From contig MFJZ01000005.1 in assembly GCA_001781025.1 (NCBI GenBank), forward strand, positions 1,543 to 13,100: a stretch of DNA of 11,558 bases. The letters are read 5' to 3'. The position numbers and the translations under genes were made by a program. The stretch is from Candidatus Gottesmanbacteria bacterium RIFCSPLOWO2_01_FULL_49_10 (GTDB taxonomy: Bacteria; Patescibacteriota; Microgenomatia; UBA10105; UBA927). Of the stretch, positions 6,810-11,558 are shown piece by piece (within the stretch, counting starts at the first letter, position 1; every line of letters starts with the position of its first letter). The notes beneath the pieces are model-generated. The model saw only the letters and a program-made list of their open reading frames with translations, was not told the DNA's origin and searched no databases.

Positions 6810-8785
6810 AATCACGAACAAAATCTATTGGGGAAATTACGGTAGTCATTCTGCTCTTTGCCCTGTTGTTTTTGAGCATGAAGTATTATCGTTCTGACAG
6901 AACAGTGCAATTCCTTTGGAAGAAATGGTCCGACCAGTCTCAGCCTTCTCCGGTCGTTCACTCAAATCAATGGTATAGTTCCCTTTATACATCGTTTCCC
7001 ACGTACCCACTCTATGCTCAACCCTTGGTATACAAAATCAGTCCGTCGTGTTTTGGAATTTCAAGCCCACCGATCACGGCATCATCGAATGCAGTTGTGG
7101 CTTCTTATCGCGAAGACTTTTGCGTTGAATTAGAAAGTCCATATGATGCGCCTCGCCTCGACCGTGTCGATGACTGGACAGTCAGTCTGGCCCTTGCGTC
7201 AGGAAAAAATGAATTAGGCAAAGTGACCATCGGTCACGGCGTACCGTATGCAATTTTTCAAACAAATTCATCGGAGGTCGTCATCAAATCCAAAAACGCT
7301 CTCGAGATCCCCTCTGGGAGAGGCGGGGGAGAAAATCTTGGAAAAACCATCTCGTCTGATACGATCGAATTTCATATAAATGGCAATAGATATGCACTGT
7401 ATCTGCCTAAGGCGACAACGATCTCCATAACTAAGACATCGTTATTATTCTCTAAGCCCAAACGATTCCTTGTGGCACTTTTACCAGATACAAAATCTGC
7501 GGAGATATTTGATTCAATACGAAATTTAGAGATTGTCGGTACGCGGGTACATCACACGATAAAAGACGGACGATTAGTTACCGATTACACAGTAGAAACC
7601 CGTGGCAGCACTCCATTTCTTGCGCTTTATCCCCATCAGGTACAAGCACTGACATCCCCCTTGCAGGAGACTGGAACATACAAAACTATCCGTGGAGATT
7701 TGAAGCTGTTCCGGACAAATAAGTTCACTACTTCTCTAAATATACCCGCGATGCCTGTAACATTTCCATCGCTTGCCGATCCTCCTCGTGACCTTACTAA
7801 TGCTATCCGTTCTGATGTGGCAACGTATATAAACGGTGTTGTGCCGGAAAGTCATGATTATTTTTTTGGTACGTGGCTGGGCCGTGGCGTCACCCTTTTT
7901 CAATTGGCTCAGGCGGTGGGGCTGCAGGAAGTTAGCGATCAGGTCTACCAATTTGTGAAACCTCTACTTCTGGAGCGACTCCAGTCATTTACTATAGACA
8001 CCAAACAGCAAAGCCTTATATCAACCAGACCTGAATTCGGTAATGAAAAACTTAACGATCATCATCTTCACTATGGATATTTTATCAGGGCTGCGTCAGT
8101 ATTTGGCGCCTATGACCCGGTGATTTTGCCAACAATTTCTCCACAAATTAGCGAAATGGTAGGCGATATAGCGACGACACAACGGACCGGAGCAACATAT
8201 CCGTTTCTTCGTACGTTTGACATATATGAAGGACACTCATGGGCTGACGGCTATGCACAATTTCACGATGGAAATAATCAGGAATCCAGTTCAGAAGCGA
8301 TACACGCATGGTACGCCGTTTTTCTCTGGGGGAAGCTGACGAATAATAGCGAACTCACGAGTTACGCCCAGTACTTATTTACCACCGAGGTCGATAGCGC
8401 TTTAGAATACTGGTTTAACCGAAATAATATATATCAATTACCATACCAGCATGCAATTGCCTCAATCGTATGGGGAGGAAAAGTTGATTTTGCAACGTGG
8501 TTTAGCCCTGATGTGGACAAAAAATACGGCATACAGCTGCTCCCCATCACCCCGGCATCTTTATATTTAGGAACGCTTTCTTCATGGGAAAAGTATGAAG
8601 AAGATTATCAGGAAAATGGCGGAAAAGAAACAGAAGGATGGGGGAATCTCTTTGCCATGTGGAAATCGTTTTATAAACCAGGTGAGGTTGATGGTATCGC
8701 TTCTCAAATACAAACCGGTGAGGAAAATCATCCGCGCTCGCTTCTCTTATACCTCATGGCTGTACAAAAAAATCATCCATTGTAG
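6806..8785 (+). CDS. Membrane-anchored glycoside hydrolase family 81 endo-beta-1,3-glucanase
   Basis: A 659-aa enzyme expected to cut beta-1,3-glucan (laminarin/curdlan type) at the outer face of the membrane. One uncleaved-looking hydrophobic segment (about 11-26, ITVVILLFALLFLSMKY) anchors it. The GH81 module then begins with NQWYSSLYTSFPTYPLYAQPL, a typical GH81 opening, followed by the N-terminal beta-sandwich (to about 330) and the C-terminal helical barrel. Diagnostic motifs are NDHHLHYGYFIRAA (Asp418), RTFDIYEGHSWADG (about 468-482) and DGNNQESSSEAIHAWYA (Glu493, Glu497), which contain the family's conserved acidic active-site residues. All are intact. No carbohydrate-binding module is appended. 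Fungal and bacillus GH81 enzymes mainly degrade external glucan; here the gene is the last member of a synthase operon with a four-base overlap, mirroring BcsZ in cellulose loci. An unrelated foraging or predatory role is the alternative. No terminator is obvious after the stop. Confidence 0.93.
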   Translation: MKSRTKSIGEITVVILLFALLFLSMKYYRSDRTVQFLWKKWSDQSQPSPVVHSNQWYSSLYTSFPTYPLYAQPLVYKISPSCFGISSPPITASSNAVVASYREDFCVELESPYDAPRLDRVDDWTVSLALASGKNELGKVTIGHGVPYAIFQTNSSEVVIKSKNALEIPSGRGGGENLGKTISSDTIEFHINGNRYALYLPKATTISITKTSLLFSKPKRFLVALLPDTKSAEIFDSIRNLEIVGTRVHHTIKDGRLVTDYTVETRGSTPFLALYPHQVQALTSPLQETGTYKTIRGDLKLFRTNKFTTSLNIPAMPVTFPSLADPPRDLTNAIRSDVATYINGVVPESHDYFFGTWLGRGVTLFQLAQAVGLQEVSDQVYQFVKPLLLERLQSFTIDTKQQSLISTRPEFGNEKLNDHHLHYGYFIRAASVFGAYDPVILPTISPQISEMVGDIATTQRTGATYPFLRTFDIYEGHSWADGYAQFHDGNNQESSSEAIHAWYAVFLWGKLTNNSELTSYAQYLFTTEVDSALEYWFNRNNIYQLPYQHAIASIVWGGKVDFATWFSPDVDKKYGIQLLPITPASLYLGTLSSWEKYEEDYQENGGKETEGWGNLFAMWKSFYKPGEVDGIASQIQTGEENHPRSLLLYLMAVQKNHPL

Positions 8786-8797
8786 CGCGCACCCTCA

Positions 8798-8827
8798 TTG
8801 ACAAAGAATAAGTCGGGATCGTAAGAT
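8798..8827 (+). promoter_or_regulatory. Promoter of the DUF4446-yerB pair, predicted near-leaderless
   Basis: TTGACA (8798-8803, perfect -35) and TAAGAT (8822-8827) are separated by 18 bases. Transcription would begin near 8834, about five bases before ATG 8839, with no Shine-Dalgarno in between. The promoter begins 13 bases after the glucanase stop. Confidence 0.65.
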
Positions 8828-8838
8828 GATGAATACGC

Positions 8839-9315
8839 ATGGTCGTGAGCCCAAGTATCGTTTTTGCACTTTTTATTCTGTTCGGTATGTGGTTGGGATC
8901 GCTTACCTATATGGTGTGGCGGACCGTATCACACTATAACCAGCTGACGAGAGGAGTGACGGGTAGCAGCGGGTTGACGGAAGTTCTTCGTACACTCCTG
9001 CACGATCAGGAGAGGGTTACGAAGAATATTGGGACCATTGAAGCCCAGCTTCGTCGACTGGATGAGGAAGCGAAAATACATATTCAACGTATCGGTATTG
9101 TTCGATTTAACCCGTTTTCTGATACCGGGGGTTCACAGAGTTTTACGCTTGCCTTTTTGGACGGAAACGACAACGGCATCGTGATGACATCGCTTTACGC
9201 GCGAAGCGGCAACCGGTGGTATGTAAAAGAGATCAGGCGAGGGAAAGGGAGAGAGCTTGAGCTTTCCAAAGAAGAGCTTACAGCGATGCGTCTGGCAGTA
9301 CCAGTACGGTCATAA
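8839..9315 (+). CDS. DUF4446 family membrane-anchored protein
   Basis: A 158-aa protein with an N-terminal membrane helix (about 6-28, SIVFALFILFGMWLGSLTYMVW). A helical, coiled-coil-like stretch rich in charged residues follows (about 45-83, TLLHDQERVTKNIGTIEAQL). The conserved C-terminal core reads IGIVRFNPFSDTGGSQSFTLAFLDGNDNGIVMTSLYARSGNR, which is the DUF4446 signature, and the chain ends with a Glu/Arg-rich segment containing the LSKEEL motif. The family occurs widely in Firmicutes, Chloroflexi and CPR; its function is unproven, and the fold suggests an intracellular C-terminus. ATG 8839 is used because two ATGs just upstream are in another frame. The yerB-like gene follows after 19 bases, probably as an operon. 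Confidence 0.9.
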   Translation: MVVSPSIVFALFILFGMWLGSLTYMVWRTVSHYNQLTRGVTGSSGLTEVLRTLLHDQERVTKNIGTIEAQLRRLDEEAKIHIQRIGIVRFNPFSDTGGSQSFTLAFLDGNDNGIVMTSLYARSGNRWYVKEIRRGKGRELELSKEELTAMRLAVPVRS

Positions 9316-9334
9316 GAGAGAGATACAGAAGGAT

Positions 9335-10543
9335 ATGAATAAACAGCAGTTTATCACAGCGAGCGTTATAGGGTTGGCGCTGTATTTAATATCTACAGGG
9401 TTATCGTTTGCGGGATTTAGTTACTTCGTCGGCGCATCGACGGGAAAGCCCACTTCATCCTCAAGCGGGACTGACCCCAACTCCCTTCAGGGTCACTTTG
9501 CGATAGATCCGACCCTTCCAAAAACAGAAGCGTGTCCATTAAATGGCGTGCTGCGTACGAAGCCGGAGCGGGAAATTTGGGAAAAGCGAAGACCCATAGC
9601 AGTCATGATCGAAAATCACGCAGAGGCGCGACCGCAGTCCGGGCTTTCAACGGCCGATATCGTGTATGAGTCGGTGGCGGAAGGCGGCATAAGCCGTTTC
9701 ATGGGTGTGTTTTATTGCGGGCTCGCAAGCCCCGTGACGCTTGCCCCGGTCCGCAGTGCCCGGACGTATTATTTGCCCTGGGTCCTTGAGTACGATGCGC
9801 TGTATAATCACGTCGGAGGCGCGGGTCGCTGTCAGGACGACACGGTCGATGATCGAGCAAAGGCGCTTTGTCAAATAGAGCAGTGGAAGATAAAAGACTT
9901 GGATCAATTTGGATTACCGTTTAAGACTTCAGACAAAAAAGACATTGTTTGTGTACGAAACTATGACCGGTTAGACCATCCGGTCGCAACCGAGCACACC
10001 ATGGTATGCAATACCGTCGGGCTTTATAAAGTGGCCCAAGAGCGCGGTTGGACAAACGTAGACACGAAGGGCATCTCGTGGGACAAAAATTTTGTTCCTT
10101 GGAAATTTAAAGATGATGCCAAGCTTGACGAACGACCGGTATCATTTTCGGTCTCCTTTGTCGCTTGGAAGGGATATGAAAAGGAGTACGGAGTGACATG
10201 GAATTATGATCGGACGACCAACTCCTACAAGCGAGTCAATGGCGGACTTCCCCATACGGACCTTGAGAATAAACAGCAGCTTACCGCAAGTACGGTCGTT
10301 ATACAATTTGCCAAAGAAGTGGGCCCGGTAGATGGGCACGCGCATCTCTTGTACGAAAATATCGGGAGCGGGGACGGCATACTTTTTCTGGACGGAAAGG
10401 CAGTCAAAATTTCCTGGAAAAAGCCAGACCGCATGTCACGGACGAAATTCCTCGATACGTCGGGGAAAGAATTGGCGTTTAATCGCGGACAAATTTGGAT
10501 CGAGATGTTGCCCATTGGTACCTCCGTTAATTATCCGAAGTAA
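9335..10543 (+). CDS. yerB: YerB family DUF3048 domain-containing protein
   Basis: A 402-aa membrane-anchored extracellular protein. An N-terminal hydrophobic segment (about 9-31, SVIGLALYLISTGLSFAGFSYF) has no lipobox cysteine, unlike the Bacillus lipoprotein YerB. After a Ser/Thr linker, the N-terminal DUF3048 domain shows RRPIAVMIENHAEARPQSGL, then STADIVYESVAEGGISRFMG and PVRSARTYYLPW. The C-terminal DUF3048_C part shows VSFVAWKGYEKEYGVTWNYD and ends in the LDTSGKELAFNRGQIWIEMLP region. The family's biochemical role is unknown; envelope location is expected. ATG 9335 is chosen over an upstream in-frame ATG at 9257 because the extra 26 residues are unlike the family and overlap the previous gene; AAGGA is present but only one base before the ATG, so initiation is probably coupled. 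Two hairpins follow the stop. Confidence 0.93.
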   Translation: MNKQQFITASVIGLALYLISTGLSFAGFSYFVGASTGKPTSSSSGTDPNSLQGHFAIDPTLPKTEACPLNGVLRTKPEREIWEKRRPIAVMIENHAEARPQSGLSTADIVYESVAEGGISRFMGVFYCGLASPVTLAPVRSARTYYLPWVLEYDALYNHVGGAGRCQDDTVDDRAKALCQIEQWKIKDLDQFGLPFKTSDKKDIVCVRNYDRLDHPVATEHTMVCNTVGLYKVAQERGWTNVDTKGISWDKNFVPWKFKDDAKLDERPVSFSVSFVAWKGYEKEYGVTWNYDRTTNSYKRVNGGLPHTDLENKQQLTASTVVIQFAKEVGPVDGHAHLLYENIGSGDGILFLDGKAVKISWKKPDRMSRTKFLDTSGKELAFNRGQIWIEMLPIGTSVNYPK

Positions 10544-10562
10544 CGGAGTGTTCCCAGTTTAG

Positions 10563-10599
10563 GCCGCATCCGATAATAACTTGAATATATCGGTGCGGC
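10563..10599. other. Intergenic hairpin 1 (12 bp, one bulge)
   Basis: GCCGCA-T-CCGATA (10563-10575) pairs with TATCGGTGCGGC (10588-10599), giving twelve pairs with a single bulged T and a 12-base AT-rich loop. It begins 20 bases after the yerB stop, so it could act as a transcription end or 3' stabilising structure, but no T-run follows it on the plus strand. Confidence 0.55.
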
Positions 10600-10602
10600 A
10601 CA

Positions 10603-10644
10603 AAGGGCCGTAGTCGTCCGGCTGAGCCGGACGAACGAGCCCTT
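10603..10644. other. Intergenic hairpin 2 (nested stems, TGA loop)
   Basis: TCGTCCGGC (10614-10622) and GCCGGACGA (10626-10634) form a perfect 9-bp GC-rich stem with a three-base loop. An outer stem, AAGGGC (10603-10608) with GCCCTT (10639-10644), encloses it through a small internal loop. The T-poor tail (AGTATACTTAAAT) makes an ordinary intrinsic terminator doubtful. With the preceding hairpin it fills most of the 139-base gap between yerB and the next gene. Confidence 0.6.
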
Positions 10645-10646
10645 AG

Positions 10647-10652
10647 TATACT
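10647..10652 (+). promoter_or_regulatory. Possible -10 box for the winged-helix gene
   Basis: TATACT differs from the consensus at one base and would start transcription near 10659, leaving a leader of about 24 bases with GGAAAGAG eight or so bases before ATG 10683. No convincing -35 is found, because the hairpin stem occupies that place. Confidence 0.35.
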
Positions 10653-10682
10653 TAAATCCTCCTGCCCGGAAAGAGCGGTCTT

Positions 10683-11270
10683 ATGATTCTTGAAGACATC
10701 ATAATCTCGAGGGTCCGGGTAAAGATATTGACACTCTTGTTAACTAACTCCGGGATGATGTTTCACGTCCGTGATATTGTCCGCAAAATAAGCGAGGAGA
10801 TTAACGCCGTCCGGCGGGAACTTGCGCACATGGAAAAAGCGGCAATGGTGACGAAGGAGCATCGCGCCAATAGACTGTTTTACACGTTTCGAAAAGATTA
10901 CCCCCTCTACTACGAACTGATTGCGCTGGTCGGCAAAACTTCCGGATTTGGCTGGGACATCCTCAAGCAGAAAGCCAAGCTCGGCAAGATAAAATTTGCC
11001 ATGCTGTCGGGGCGATATCTGCGAGGAATGCTCCGAAGGTCCTCAAGAGACGTCGACTTGTTGATCGTCGGAACGGTCGTGTTGCCTGAGCTTGCCCACA
11101 TCGTCAAAGGCGAAGAGGTGAGGCGCGGTCGCGAGCTGAATTATACCGTCATGACCGAGGAGGAATTTGTTTTCCGTAAACGTCGCCGTGACCCTTTTGT
11201 GCTGTCGATCCTTTCAGGATCCAGAGTCATGATTGTAGGAGATGAAGAGGATCTGGTTGACGGTCTCTAG
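10683..11270 (+). CDS. Winged-helix protein with degenerate MNT-type nucleotidyltransferase domain
   Basis: A 195-aa protein with two parts. Residues about 1-70 form a winged helix: ISRVRVKILTLLLTNSG, then the recognition region FHVRDIVRKISEEINAVRRELAHMEKAAMV, then a wing ending in RLFYTF, as in ArsR-like regulators. Residues about 85-195 resemble a minimal (Pol-beta superfamily) nucleotidyltransferase: LSGRYLRG at 108-115 and RDVDLLIVG at 122-130 with Asp123 and Asp125. The usual GSxxRG motif reads GRYLRG here, with Arg replacing the serine, so nucleotide transfer may be lost. Such HTH-nucleotidyltransferase fusions are frequent in CPR genomes and are sometimes thought of as toxin-antitoxin-like or nucleotide-sensing regulators; no HEPN-type partner is adjacent here. 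DNA binding, possibly autoregulatory at the structured upstream region, is inference. The secD promoter lies across its 3' end. Confidence 0.75.
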   Translation: MILEDIIISRVRVKILTLLLTNSGMMFHVRDIVRKISEEINAVRRELAHMEKAAMVTKEHRANRLFYTFRKDYPLYYELIALVGKTSGFGWDILKQKAKLGKIKFAMLSGRYLRGMLRRSSRDVDLLIVGTVVLPELAHIVKGEEVRRGRELNYTVMTEEEFVFRKRRRDPFVLSILSGSRVMIVGDEEDLVDGL

Positions 11271-11284
11271 CCGTATGCTACAAT
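11257..11284 (+). promoter_or_regulatory. Promoter of secD, predicted leaderless
   Basis: TTGACG (11257-11262), a 16-base spacer and TACAAT (11279-11284) preceded by TG one base upstream (TGCTACAAT, extended -10). The predicted start about seven bases after the -10 coincides with the A of ATG 11291. The -35 lies inside the upstream coding region. Confidence 0.7.
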
Positions 11285-11290
11285 ACCCAC

Positions 11291-11558
11291 ATGTTTCGAA
11301 ATCCCAGACGATTGTTTCTCGGTATTATCGTATTGACCCTCGTCGTTGCCGCGATTGATCTTCCACAGCAATATACTCTATCGTTGCCATTAGGAAAGAC
11401 GCCGCTTACGTTTACGATCCATCCGCCTGATATCGATGGCAAGTTTTTGGGACTGGCTTTTCGTAAAACGTTTTCTACTCACCTGGGTCTTGATTTATCC
11501 GGTGGAACTCACGTGGTGTTAAACGCCGATATGAATGATATTGCGGTAGGCAAGCGCG
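11291..11558 (+). CDS. secD: Protein translocase subunit SecD, 5' part
   Basis: The first 89 codons of secD run off the window end. SecD, with SecF, uses the proton gradient to pull preproteins through SecYEG on the outer side of the membrane. The N-terminal membrane helix (about 8-22, LFLGIIVLTLVVAAI) is followed by a short extracytoplasmic stretch and the highly conserved GLDLSGGTHVVLNADM (residues 66-81), diagnostic of SecD. The ATG at 11291 has no Shine-Dalgarno, and a promoter -10 box ends six bases before it, so the message is probably leaderless. The rest of the gene, and probably secF, lies downstream. It is transcribed independently of the winged-helix gene, from a promoter at that gene's 3' end. 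Confidence 0.96.
   Translation, partial: MFRNPRRLFLGIIVLTLVVAAIDLPQQYTLSLPLGKTPLTFTIHPPDIDGKFLGLAFRKTFSTHLGLDLSGGTHVVLNADMNDIAVGKR

Noticed and set aside
6806..8785. Cellulase of the BcsZ (GH8) type
   Set aside because: The motifs NDHHLHYGY, EGHSWADG and QESSSE are those of GH81, not GH8.
1..11558. Alternative genetic code with TGA read as glycine
   Set aside because: TGA ends comM, the 98-aa gene, the GT-C-like gene, the GT2 and the adaptor at the expected family lengths.
1..11558. CRISPR array, tRNA, insertion sequence or phage genes
   Set aside because: No regularly spaced repeats, cloverleaf, transposase or phage motifs were seen on either strand.

Overview
The window looks like chromosomal DNA of a Candidate Phyla Radiation (Patescibacteria) bacterium. 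This is an inference from the small-protein and domain repertoire: a DUF5679 zinc ribbon, a DUF4446 protein next to a YerB-type DUF3048 protein, a winged-helix/nucleotidyltransferase-like fusion, and many short membrane-anchored proteins of unknown role. TGA is used as a normal stop codon, so the recoded (TGA = Gly) lineages are excluded. No rRNA, tRNA, CRISPR array or insertion sequence was found.

Layout. Positions 1-690 hold the 3' part of a ComM/YifB AAA+ gene. Positions 729-1246 hold two small minus-strand genes: a 46-aa zinc ribbon and a 98-aa single-pass membrane protein. The latter has its own promoter, and its terminator hairpin encloses its stop codon. A divergent promoter region (1247-1416) then drives a five-gene plus-strand operon (1417-8785). 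Positions 8839-10543 carry the DUF4446 and YerB/DUF3048 genes, followed by an intergenic region with two strong hairpins (10563-10644). A winged-helix/degenerate nucleotidyltransferase gene (10683-11270) and the 5' end of secD (11291 to the window end) close the window.

The centre of interest is the operon. Its genes are, in order: a secreted/membrane protein of unknown family; a polytopic GT-C-like/YfhO-like membrane protein; a cellulose-synthase-like processive GT2 with all catalytic motifs but no PilZ domain; a HlyD-type membrane-fusion protein with an unusually short helical hairpin; and a membrane-anchored GH81 endo-beta-1,3-glucanase. The last four are joined by three 4-base ATGA overlaps. 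Cellulose and alginate export loci pair a synthase and periplasmic parts with a hydrolase or lyase specific for the same polymer. By that logic, the GH81 enzyme suggests that this synthase makes a beta-1,3-glucan (curdlan-like) or mixed-linkage glucan. I find no described system with this exact composition in my own knowledge, but I could not search.

A second theme is transcription-start architecture. Three plus-strand genes (the operon leader, the DUF4446 gene and secD) have a good -35/-10 pair whose -10 box ends only 6-11 bases before the ATG, with no Shine-Dalgarno. Their mRNAs are therefore predicted to be leaderless or nearly so. Internal operon genes, by contrast, often have clear Shine-Dalgarno sequences.
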